NCBI RefSeq assembly: GCF_004331645.1
Contig: NZ_SJSK01000003.1
Location: 620,301-684,300 of the forward strand
DNA from: Pedobacter frigiditerrae
Lineage (GTDB): Bacteria; Bacteroidota; Bacteroidia; Sphingobacteriales; Sphingobacteriaceae
Direction: 5' to 3'
Length of the DNA: 64,000 bases
The first letter of the stretch is position 1. Each line of letters begins with the position of its first letter. The translations under genes and the position numbers were made by a program. Shown here piece after piece: positions 8,025 through 16,364 of this stretch. Under the pieces are notes generated by a model, which was not told the origin of the DNA, made no database searches, and worked only from the letters and a program-made list of their open reading frames with translations.

Positions 8025-8831
8025 ATGAACAAACTATTTAGTCTATTTTTACTGCTTATTCTAAGCAGTAATTTTTGCTTCGCTCAAAACAATTTGGGTC
8101 CCAAACTTACTGCTATGGGAATGAATAGTGCTGCGGTAAAAGATTTATGGAGCTTAGAAGGAAATCCATCTGGAATTACAGGTATAAAATCATCAACACT
8201 TGCAATTAATTATTCAAAATTCTTATTTGATAATGAGTTAAGCAAACAAGCAATCGCTTTTGCTACCCCCTTTAAGAACAATTACATAGGTGTGAGTTTT
8301 CAACGATACGGAATAACAGAGTATAATGAGATTAAAGGCGGTATAGCTTTAGCAAAGAGTTTTGGAGATAAATTATCAATCGCATTAAAAGGAAACTACC
8401 ATCAAATAAAAATCAGCAATTACGGTGCTACAACGGGGTTTTCTATAGATGTTGGGGCAATGTATGATTATAATAAAATTTTAACTTTTGGAGTGAGCAT
8501 AAACAATCCGTCAATACAAAAATTTAATACTAAAACTGTTGAGGTTGCTATTCCGACAGTAATACAAGTAGGAGGAACTTATAAAGCTTCAACCAAAGTA
8601 TTGATTGCCACTTCTATCTGTAAAGACCTAGATAAGCCAATAGATGTTGGATTAGGATTGGAATATAAACTAATCGAATTAGTTAACCTTAGAGTAGGAT
8701 TAACCGCAAAGCCCTTTAAACAATATGTCGGATTCGGATTAAATTATAAAAAGTTGGCAATAGACATAGCGGTTGAAAGCGACACTTATCTAGGTTACAT
8801 ACCTCAAATGGCATTAGCTTATGCGTTTTAA
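8025..8831 (+). CDS. PorV/PorQ-like outer-membrane beta-barrel protein
   Basis: The 268-residue protein has a signal peptide (about 1-20, cut before QNNLG) and then about 14 alternating amphipathic strands ending in an aromatic C-terminus (MALAYAF), as in outer-membrane barrels. The opening GPKLTAMGMNSAAVKDLWSLEGNPSGI resembles the N-terminus of PorV/PorQ-type barrels (loosely FadL-like), where an NPAG/NPSG element marks the hatch. The next gene starts 11 bp before its end, so it is coupled to the helix-hairpin-helix barrel. A role in holding a partner at the outer membrane is inference. Confidence 0.7.
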   Translation: MNKLFSLFLLLILSSNFCFAQNNLGPKLTAMGMNSAAVKDLWSLEGNPSGITGIKSSTLAINYSKFLFDNELSKQAIAFATPFKNNYIGVSFQRYGITEYNEIKGGIALAKSFGDKLSIALKGNYHQIKISNYGATTGFSIDVGAMYDYNKILTFGVSINNPSIQKFNTKTVEVAIPTVIQVGGTYKASTKVLIATSICKDLDKPIDVGLGLEYKLIELVNLRVGLTAKPFKQYVGFGLNYKKLAIDIAVESDTYLGYIPQMALAYAF

Positions 8832-10857
8832 AATGTTAATGATATTGATTTTTACTGGATTTGCAGTAAAAGCACAAGTTCGAGAGGATAATCTAATTAA
8901 AGATTTGATTGAAAGTTTAGCTGAAAATCTACCAGAAGATTATGATTTATCTGAATTGGAAGATAGATTGGTTTTCTTTAAAAAGCACCCGATAAACCTT
9001 AATAATACAAGGCCAGAAGAACTGAAAAGCTTGGTGTTTTTATCGCCATTGCAAATCAGTAATCTGTTTTCTCATATTAAAGAAAACGACAAATTAATTG
9101 ATTTATTAGAATTACAAAGTATTGCAGATTTTGATTTAATAACTATTCAGCGGTTAATGCCCTTTATAACACTAAGACAATCAGATTTGGTAGACAAGAT
9201 AAATTATAAAAACATATCTACGCTTGGGGATAATGATTTAGTTCTTCGTTTTGGAAGAGTTATAGAAAAACTAAAAGGCTTTACAGATTTGCCTGGAAGT
9301 AGATATTTAGGTACTCAAGAGCGATTTTTACTTCGATATAAATACAATTACTCTAATCGAATTTCAGCTTCATTGATATTTGAAAAAGATGCTGGCGAGA
9401 AATTTATGCGAGGAGATAAACAGTTGCTTTTCGATTATCAATCTGCTCATATAGGTATTTATAACTCAGGGCGATTTAAAAAAATTATTGTAGGGGATTA
9501 TACTTTACAATTTGGACAAGGTCTAACCCTTTGGTCTGGGTTTTCTTTTGGTAAAGCGCCAGATGTGGCAAGTGTTGCCAAAAAAGATGTTGGTTTAAAA
9601 GCCTATACATCTACAAACGAATTTTCCTTTTTAAGGGGTTTAGCTACAACAGTAAATATTAAAAAGCATATTGATTTTACTCCATTTGTTTCCTTTAGAA
9701 ATTTAGATGGGAGTTTGAGCTTGGATAATAGCAATGAAGAAGTGTTAGCAACAGTTAACGAAACTGGTTTGCACAGAACTGCTAATGAAATCAATAATAA
9801 AAACAGTATTTACCAACAAATTTTTGGTGGCGTAATTCAATATCAAAAAGATAATTTAAGCATTGGTGCAATTGCTTATCATTCTATATACAGCAACGAG
9901 TTTATTACTGGTACACAATCTTATAGATATTATAACTTCACTGGCAAGAAACTTAGCAACTTAGGCTTGCATTATAATTACACCTTTAAAAATATTTATT
10001 TTTTTGGGGAAGCCGGTAAGAGCTTAAATGGCGGATTGGCCTATATAAACGGCGCATTAGTAAGCCTTTCCTCAAAAATATCAGCTGTGCTCTTACACAG
10101 AAATTATCAAAAAGATTACCATAACTTTTTTAATCAGGCAACTGCCGAAGCAAGTGAAGCTTTTAATGAAAAGGGATTTTATGTAGGGTTAAACATTACT
10201 CCTGTAAAAACTTGGAATATTTCATTCTATGCAGATTATTTTAAATTCCCTTGGTTAAAATTTAGGATTGATGCTCCTTCTGACGGCTATGAAATTTTAG
10301 GGCAAGTTACCTATACGCCAACGAAAACCTTTAAGGCTTTTGTAAGATACAAATCTGAATTAAAACAACAAAATACGGATTTAGAAGTCCCAATAAATTA
10401 TTTAGATAACGTAAAAAAGGAATCTTATAGAGCTGACGTGAGTTGGCAGCTGAACAAATCTTGGAGTCTCCAAAATCGATTGGAAGTTTCTCAATTTAAG
10501 AAAGGACTTGTAAAAGCAGAATATGGTTACATTATTTACCAAGATATAGATTATTCACCAACCTTATCCAAAATCTCTGGGAATCTTAGAGTTGCTTATT
10601 TTAACACACCATCATATAACAGTAGAATTTACGCTTATGAAGATGATGTACTCTATAATTTTAGTTTTGGTATGTACAGTGGAAGGGGTTTTAGGAACTA
10701 TGTCAATCTTAAATACAAAATCATAAGACATTTAGATGTTTGGGCACGATGCGCAATGTTTCTATATAAAGATGTTGAAACTGTTGGTTCGGGATTAGAC
10801 GAAATAAAGGGTAATAAAAAGACTGATTTGAAACTTCAAATCCGTTATCAATTCTAA
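8821..10857 (+). CDS. Outer-membrane beta-barrel with N-terminal helix-hairpin-helix domain
   Basis: The 678-residue protein has a signal peptide (about 1-19, ending VKAQ). Residues about 55-118 look like a ComEA-type tandem helix-hairpin-helix: INLNNTRPEELKSLVFLSP, then LIDLLELQSIADFDLITIQ, ending PFITL. The remaining 550 residues are beta-strand rich with a C-terminal LQIRYQF, typical of a large outer-membrane barrel. The HhH part would be periplasmic and could bind DNA. The gene overlaps the upstream barrel gene by 11 bp and is followed after 3 bp by comEC. An outer-membrane DNA-uptake component is a reasoned inference, not shown. Confidence 0.75.
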   Translation: MRFKMLMILIFTGFAVKAQVREDNLIKDLIESLAENLPEDYDLSELEDRLVFFKKHPINLNNTRPEELKSLVFLSPLQISNLFSHIKENDKLIDLLELQSIADFDLITIQRLMPFITLRQSDLVDKINYKNISTLGDNDLVLRFGRVIEKLKGFTDLPGSRYLGTQERFLLRYKYNYSNRISASLIFEKDAGEKFMRGDKQLLFDYQSAHIGIYNSGRFKKIIVGDYTLQFGQGLTLWSGFSFGKAPDVASVAKKDVGLKAYTSTNEFSFLRGLATTVNIKKHIDFTPFVSFRNLDGSLSLDNSNEEVLATVNETGLHRTANEINNKNSIYQQIFGGVIQYQKDNLSIGAIAYHSIYSNEFITGTQSYRYYNFTGKKLSNLGLHYNYTFKNIYFFGEAGKSLNGGLAYINGALVSLSSKISAVLLHRNYQKDYHNFFNQATAEASEAFNEKGFYVGLNITPVKTWNISFYADYFKFPWLKFRIDAPSDGYEILGQVTYTPTKTFKAFVRYKSELKQQNTDLEVPINYLDNVKKESYRADVSWQLNKSWSLQNRLEVSQFKKGLVKAEYGYIIYQDIDYSPTLSKISGNLRVAYFNTPSYNSRIYAYEDDVLYNFSFGMYSGRGFRNYVNLKYKIIRHLDVWARCAMFLYKDVETVGSGLDEIKGNKKTDLKLQIRYQF

Positions 10858-10860
10858 GCC

Positions 10861-12948
10861 GTGACGTTTAAATCTGAAATTGTTTTTGTTAGAGTTTTAT
10901 TTCCATTTATAGCAGGAATTGTTTGTACTTATTTATTTGGTAATGGAAATTTTATCGTTCCTTCCATAATAGCTAATACTCTACTTCTATCCTACCTCTT
11001 GAGTATTAATCTATTTTATAAAAAGATAAAAGCATATAATTTTAAAGGCATTAATGGTGTATTATTTAATGTGTTTTGTTTCGCACTTGGTGGGTTGATT
11101 TGCTTATTGAATACACAATCTTCTAAAAAAAAATATTACGCCGATCAATCTTATAACTATTTAAAAGTTTGGGTTAACGCAGAACCTCAGCTCACCAATA
11201 ACATTTTACATTTTGAGGTTGAGGTTGCCGGCGCGTACCAAAATAATAAACCAACATCTGCAACAGGAAAATTATTAATTGCATTAAAAATTGATAGCCT
11301 CTATCCTATTCAATTAAATTATGGAGATGAGTTAATCATTACATGTAAATATCTTCCTGTAGAACCATCCTATAATCCAGGAGAGTTTGATTTTAAAGCT
11401 TGGTTAGCATCTAAAAATATCTATCAGCAAACATTTATTAATCAAGACCATATAGTTAAACTTAATACCATTAAGGGAAATCCGATTATAAGACACGCCA
11501 TTGCAGAACGTAAAAAACAAGTTGCAATTTACAGGCAGTTTATTAAAAATGATGAAGCTTTCGCTGTTGCTTCTACCTTAGTTTTGGGTTATAGAGCAGA
11601 TTTAAGTAAAGAAACTTTAGCTGCCTACAGTAAAACAGGAACAATTCATGCTTTATCAGTTTCTGGTTCGCATATAGCTATTATATTTTTTCTCTTAAAC
11701 TCAATGTTATCGTTTTTAGACAGAAAAAAGTTTTTAATGCTTTTTAAGCTTTTTTTTATCTGTTCATTAATTTGGTATTATTCTTTGTTAACTGGCTTTT
11801 CATCATCCATATTACGTTCTGCCATAATGATTACGATTTTCATTCTAGCAAAGGCATTTAATAAGAACAGTAATAATTACAACATTCTTGCCTTTACTGC
11901 ATTTGCATTATTAGTTTATAATCCATTTTTTATATGGGATGTTGGTTTTCAACTGTCCTTTATTTCAGTTTTTGGGCTGATATATCTTCAACCTAAAATC
12001 TACAAATGGATTCATGTACAAAATAAATGGTTAGATAAATTATGGTCGGCAATTGCACTGAGTTTAGCTGCACAACTCGTAACATTTCCATTAAGTGTAT
12101 ATTATTTTCATCAGTTCCCAATGTATTTCATCTTAGGAAATCTATTTATCTTATTGCCATTAATTGCGATGATGTATTTAGGTATAGCAATTTTAGTTTT
12201 AAGAGTTTACTTTTTAGCTCCAATTTTTGAATGGATAATTACATTTACAAACAATAGTTTAAAATGGATAGCTGATTTACCATTTTCTAGAATTACCTCT
12301 ATTTGGCTAAATGAATGGCAATTGCTCTTACTAAGTTTAGCTTTATCATTACTTATTTATGCATTTTCAAACTATCATAAAAAGCTACTAATTACTTCAA
12401 TTTGCTTGCTTTTAGTTTTTCAATCTTATTCTACCTACAATAAAATGTTAGCAACCAAACAAAGCAAAATCTTATTTTTTAGTCTGAGAAAAAATTATGC
12501 TGTTGCGTTTATTGATACTCAAAAAGCTATTTTATTAACGGATTTAATTCTAGAAGATAAAAACTATCAATTTTTTGTAGAGCCAGCATTAGCTAAAATG
12601 CAGGTTGAGGATATATTGTTTGTTAAATGGGAACAAGACACGATTGTTAATTCATTTATTAAATTCGAGAAACAGGTTAAATTTCATCAATACAGCATAT
12701 TAATGTTAGATAGCAGCTTTAATTATAAAAAGATTGCTGGGTTACCAAAATTTGATGCAGTATGGCTTCATCAAAATCCAAAGAAAAACATCTCAAAGCT
12801 AAGAACCGAAGTCATCTTTTCAACTTTGTTAATTGATGCGAGCAATAAAGACTACAAAATTAAAGCTTATGAAGATGAAGCAAATAAATTTCAGTTACAA
12901 CATTATACTTTAAAGAAAAATAAGGCATATTTGATTAATCTAAAGTAA
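10861..12948 (+). CDS. comEC: ComEC/Rec2-family DNA channel protein, no catalytic MBL motif
   Basis: The 695-residue membrane protein begins with a GTG codon 3 bp after the preceding stop; no nearby ATG fits better. Two or three N-terminal helices are followed by a DUF4131-like soluble region (about 85-200) and the Competence domain (about 225-500) with SVSGSHIAIIFFLLN and GFSSSILRSAIM, multiple helices. ComEC passes single-stranded DNA across the inner membrane during transformation. The last about 170 residues lack the HxHxDH motif of the usual metallo-beta-lactamase nuclease, so this domain is degenerate or replaced. Upstream lies a barrel with a DNA-binding-type HhH. Confidence 0.9.
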   Translation: MTFKSEIVFVRVLFPFIAGIVCTYLFGNGNFIVPSIIANTLLLSYLLSINLFYKKIKAYNFKGINGVLFNVFCFALGGLICLLNTQSSKKKYYADQSYNYLKVWVNAEPQLTNNILHFEVEVAGAYQNNKPTSATGKLLIALKIDSLYPIQLNYGDELIITCKYLPVEPSYNPGEFDFKAWLASKNIYQQTFINQDHIVKLNTIKGNPIIRHAIAERKKQVAIYRQFIKNDEAFAVASTLVLGYRADLSKETLAAYSKTGTIHALSVSGSHIAIIFFLLNSMLSFLDRKKFLMLFKLFFICSLIWYYSLLTGFSSSILRSAIMITIFILAKAFNKNSNNYNILAFTAFALLVYNPFFIWDVGFQLSFISVFGLIYLQPKIYKWIHVQNKWLDKLWSAIALSLAAQLVTFPLSVYYFHQFPMYFILGNLFILLPLIAMMYLGIAILVLRVYFLAPIFEWIITFTNNSLKWIADLPFSRITSIWLNEWQLLLLSLALSLLIYAFSNYHKKLLITSICLLLVFQSYSTYNKMLATKQSKILFFSLRKNYAVAFIDTQKAILLTDLILEDKNYQFFVEPALAKMQVEDILFVKWEQDTIVNSFIKFEKQVKFHQYSILMLDSSFNYKKIAGLPKFDAVWLHQNPKKNISKLRTEVIFSTLLIDASNKDYKIKAYEDEANKFQLQHYTLKKNKAYLINLK

Positions 12949-12952
12949 ATAT

Positions 12953-13732
12953 ATGAGTGAAGAGCTTGTTCTATATACAGTAAAAGACAGAATTGCTAGC
13001 ATCACACTTAATCGTGTAGAAAAACGCAACGCATTAAATCCTGATTTAGTAACTCAGTTAACAACTAATTTAATAAAAGCATCAGAAGATGAAGCCGTTA
13101 AGGTTGTCATTTTAAAAGCAAACGGAAGTGTTTTTAGTGCTGGAGCAGACTTAGCTTATTTACAGCAATTACAGCAAAATACCTATGAAGAAAATTTAGC
13201 TGATTCGAACAATCTAAAAAAACTTTTTACAACCATTTGTTACCTACCTAAAGTTGTAATTGCACAAGTAGAAGGTCACGCAATTGCTGGAGGGTGCGGA
13301 TTGGCAACTGTTTGTGACATCATATTTTCTGTTCACGAAGCCAATTTTGGCTATACAGAAGTTAAGTTGGGATTTGTACCTGCTATTGTATCTTGTTTTT
13401 TAATGCGAAAAACCAGTGAAACCATTGCAAAACGATTGTTATTGACTGGCGAATTATTCACAGCAGAAGAAGCATTGCAATATAATCTAATAACTTTTGT
13501 AACAAAAAAAGAAGATATTGCTCAAAAGGTTAATGATTTTGCACTAGATTTGTGTAACAACGCCTCCGCAAATGCGTTAATGGTAACAAAGCAGTTAATC
13601 AACCAAACTACTTATCCATTATTAGAAAAAAGTTTGGAGATGGCTATTCAAATCAATGCAAGAGTTAGAGAAAGTGATGATTTTAAAAAAGGAATATCTT
13701 CCTTTCTCAACAAAGAAAAAACTAAATGGTAA
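12953..13732 (+). CDS. Enoyl-CoA hydratase/isomerase family protein
   Basis: The 259-residue soluble crotonase-fold protein has the signatures RNALNPDLV, FSAGADLAYL and EGHAIAGGCGLATVCDI, which form the CoA pocket and oxyanion hole. YTEVKLGFVPAIVSCF follows at the active-site helix. The overall length and the preserved hot spots suggest an active enzyme; a methylglutaconyl-CoA hydratase (leucine breakdown) is a common Bacteroidota assignment, but the acyl-CoA substrate cannot be fixed here. It begins 4 bp after comEC, most likely by read-through transcription rather than shared function. Confidence 0.85.
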   Translation: MSEELVLYTVKDRIASITLNRVEKRNALNPDLVTQLTTNLIKASEDEAVKVVILKANGSVFSAGADLAYLQQLQQNTYEENLADSNNLKKLFTTICYLPKVVIAQVEGHAIAGGCGLATVCDIIFSVHEANFGYTEVKLGFVPAIVSCFLMRKTSETIAKRLLLTGELFTAEEALQYNLITFVTKKEDIAQKVNDFALDLCNNASANALMVTKQLINQTTYPLLEKSLEMAIQINARVRESDDFKKGISSFLNKEKTKW

Positions 13733-13752
13733 ACAAATTTAAAACTAACACG

Positions 13753-14430
13753 ATGTTTAAATCTATGAAAACTGGCGTTTTAGCCGCAATTTTAATTAGC
13801 ACAGCAATTTATGCTCATGCACAAAAGAAAATTACCGAGGGCACTATATCTTATGCTGTAGAATATGCGCCAACTCCTGAACAAGAGCCTGCTGTAAAAA
13901 TGTTGCCAAAAGAATTAAAAGTAAAATTTAATGGAAGCATAACAAAAATAGAAATGGAGCAAGGTCCCGCTACAATAGTCATTTTATCTGATGTAATTTC
14001 ATATGCTGGCTTAGTTTTAATTGATGTTCCAGTTGCTCAAATGCAATTTGCAGTTAAACGTACCAAGGCAGACTATGATAAAGAAAAAGCTACAGCACCA
14101 AAATTTAGTGATTTTAAAGCCACTGGTGAGAAAAAAATGATTGGTTCGTACAATGCGGAAAAATATACTTATAAAGATGACAAAGGTGGTACTTATGAAT
14201 TATGGACTACAACTGACATAGAATTACCAACTGGCTTTAATGGCGAAGATTTTAAAGACATTAAAGGTTCTTTAGTTAAATTCACTCACTTTCAACAAGG
14301 TATGAAACAAACTTTAACTGTAAAAGAAATTAAAGAAGAAAAAAATGGCCCATATAAATTACATGTGCCTAGCGGTTACGAAGTAAAAACCATGGAAGAA
14401 ATTATGGCTATGCAAGGTGGTGGTGAATAG
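13753..14430 (+). CDS. Secreted DUF4412/GLPGLI-like protein
   Basis: The mature protein is about 205 residues. ATGs at 13726, 13753 and 13765 are possible; 13753 or 13765 places a good signal peptide (MKTGVLAAILISTAIYAHAQ) near the N-terminus, while 13726 would overlap the previous gene. The exported part starts KKITEGTISYAVEY and includes KMIGSYNAEKYTYKD and YELWTTTDIELP, which fits the GLPGLI/DUF4412 group that I know only as periplasmic Bacteroidota proteins of unknown role. No lipobox is present. A terminator-like hairpin begins 23 bp after its stop. Confidence 0.75.
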   Translation: MFKSMKTGVLAAILISTAIYAHAQKKITEGTISYAVEYAPTPEQEPAVKMLPKELKVKFNGSITKIEMEQGPATIVILSDVISYAGLVLIDVPVAQMQFAVKRTKADYDKEKATAPKFSDFKATGEKKMIGSYNAEKYTYKDDKGGTYELWTTTDIELPTGFNGEDFKDIKGSLVKFTHFQQGMKQTLTVKEIKEEKNGPYKLHVPSGYEVKTMEEIMAMQGGGE

Positions 14431-14452
14431 TCGCTAATAATTACCTCATATC

Positions 14453-14517
14453 AAATCAGGCTTTTATTTTGGCATTTTTATTAAATTGCGCCAATGTTTA
14501 AAAGCCTGATTTTTTTT
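14453..14517 (+). terminator. Terminator-like hairpin overlapping the next gene's start codon
   Basis: Perfect 13-bp arms (AAATCAGGCTTTT 14453-14465 and AAAAGCCTGATTT 14500-14512) enclose an inner 5-bp stem (TTGGC 14469-14473 with GCCAA 14490-14494). An eight-T run follows at 14510-14517. It would end the upstream transcript, but the right arm and T-run are the first codons of the sulfatase gene whose ATG is at 14494. Confidence 0.7.
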
Positions 14518-16359
14518 GTTCGTTTTTTTCTGTTTTGGCTGTTATTTTTTGCGCTAGATAGATTTATTTTCCTTTTTATTTTTCATAAAAAACTAAGGGG
14601 AATTCCTCTCGGAGAAAAAGCACTAGCTTTTTATCACGGTTTAAGGTTAGATTTATCAATGACTGCTTATTTGGCGGTTATTCCATTATTAGTTTTTACA
14701 TACTGTTATTTTACAAAAAAAACAGCCATCAACTTTAAATGGGTCTCTATTTATAATAAAGTTTTAATAGCACTGTTTGGGTTTTTTTCAATTGTTAATT
14801 TCAACACTTATCGCGAATGGGGCATTAAAATAAATTACAGTGCTTTAGCTCCTATCGTAGAAACACCAAAAGAGGCTATGGCATCTAGTGGGTCCTCTCC
14901 ATTTATGTTTTCAATGTTTATTTTGGCAATATTGGTTGGGTCAGGTTTTTATCTCAATTTTATTTTAATCAAAAAACAAATCAACTTTGTTAAAACACCA
15001 GTTTGGATAAAACCTATTGTTGCTATTTTATTATTGGGAATTAATTTTTTAATTATTAGAGGAGGTGTAGATGTAGCTCCGAACAACCAAAGTATGGCTT
15101 ATTATTCTAAATATGAGGTTTTAAATCATGCTGCACTTAACACGGAGTGGAATTTAATATCGAGCATATTAGCATCAAAAAAAACTAATAAAAACCCTTA
15201 TTTATACTTCGATAACGCAACGGCAGAAAAAGAAGTTGCCGAGCTATACAAAGTTGAGAAGGATACAACCATTTTAATTTTAAAAAACCAAAAACCTAAT
15301 GTTATTATTTTCATTTTAGAAAGTTTTACGGCAGATCTAACCAAAACCTTAGGTAATGAGGATGGAATTACACCAGGTTTTGATAGCTTGATAAATAAAG
15401 GTGTTTTATTTACAAGTATTTATGCTGCTGGCAGTAGGACAGATAAAGGTTTGGTTGGTACATTAACTGGTTTCCCAACTTTAGGAACAGGAAGTATTGT
15501 TAAGTGGCCTGAGAAAATGCAAAAGATCCCTGCAATTAGTCAAAAATTATCTCAAAACAATTACCAAACCTCTTTTTATTATGGTGGTGAATCCGAGTTT
15601 GATAACTATAAAGCATTTCTTTTAAGCCATAATTATCAAAAATTGATTGATAAAAACAGCTTTGAGAAAAAAGACATGAATTCTAAATGGGGCGCTTACG
15701 ATGGATTAGTTTTTAACAAGCAACTGCAAGATATCAATCAAGAAAAACAGCCATTCTTTTCTACCATTTTATCATTAACTAATCACGAACCATTTGAGGT
15801 TCCAGGTAACTATAAATTTGGAAGTAAAGACATTGTTGAAAAATTTAAAAGCACTGCTTACTATACAGATTCTTGTATAAATGATTATTTATCAAAAGCT
15901 AAAAAACAAGCTTGGTATAAAAACACACTTTTCATTTTTGTGGCAGACCATGGGCATCTCTATCCTAAAAATGTTGCCGACATTTTCCAACCTCAACGAT
16001 ACCATATTCCATTATTATTTTATGGAGATGTAATCAAAGACGAATTTAAAGGTAAAAAACTTGATAAAATTGGTAGCCAACAGGATATTTCTGCTACACT
16101 TTTGGCTCAATTGAACATTCCGCACAAAGATTTTATATGGAGCAAAAACCTGCTAAATCCCTACACCAAACAATTTGCATTTTTTAGTTGGGATAATGGT
16201 CTTGGCTTTATAAATGATAAACAATGTGTTACATTCGATAACATTGGCAAGAATATTTTGTACAATAGCAATGCAAAGGATAACTTGCAAACTAATAAAA
16301 ATCTAAATTCAGGTAAATCTTACTTACAAACTGTATATCAACAATTTATAAAACTATAA
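14494..16359 (+). CDS. LtaS-type membrane sulfatase/phosphoglycerol transferase family
   Basis: The 621-residue protein has about five transmembrane helices in the first 190 residues and a periplasmic alkaline-phosphatase/sulfatase domain (about 265-560). NVIIFILESFTADLT holds the first metal ligands, GSRTDKG holds the expected nucleophile Thr316, and FIFVADHGHLYP the late Asp/His ligands. LtaS-like enzymes transfer phosphoglycerol or phosphoethanolamine to envelope polymers; Gram-negative members more often act on lipids or glycans, so the substrate is open. The start is supported by family-like beginning MFKSLIFFVRFFLFW. A terminator-like hairpin spans the start codon. Confidence 0.85.
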   Translation: MFKSLIFFVRFFLFWLLFFALDRFIFLFIFHKKLRGIPLGEKALAFYHGLRLDLSMTAYLAVIPLLVFTYCYFTKKTAINFKWVSIYNKVLIALFGFFSIVNFNTYREWGIKINYSALAPIVETPKEAMASSGSSPFMFSMFILAILVGSGFYLNFILIKKQINFVKTPVWIKPIVAILLLGINFLIIRGGVDVAPNNQSMAYYSKYEVLNHAALNTEWNLISSILASKKTNKNPYLYFDNATAEKEVAELYKVEKDTTILILKNQKPNVIIFILESFTADLTKTLGNEDGITPGFDSLINKGVLFTSIYAAGSRTDKGLVGTLTGFPTLGTGSIVKWPEKMQKIPAISQKLSQNNYQTSFYYGGESEFDNYKAFLLSHNYQKLIDKNSFEKKDMNSKWGAYDGLVFNKQLQDINQEKQPFFSTILSLTNHEPFEVPGNYKFGSKDIVEKFKSTAYYTDSCINDYLSKAKKQAWYKNTLFIFVADHGHLYPKNVADIFQPQRYHIPLLFYGDVIKDEFKGKKLDKIGSQQDISATLLAQLNIPHKDFIWSKNLLNPYTKQFAFFSWDNGLGFINDKQCVTFDNIGKNILYNSNAKDNLQTNKNLNSGKSYLQTVYQQFIKL

Positions 16360-16364
16360 TACAA

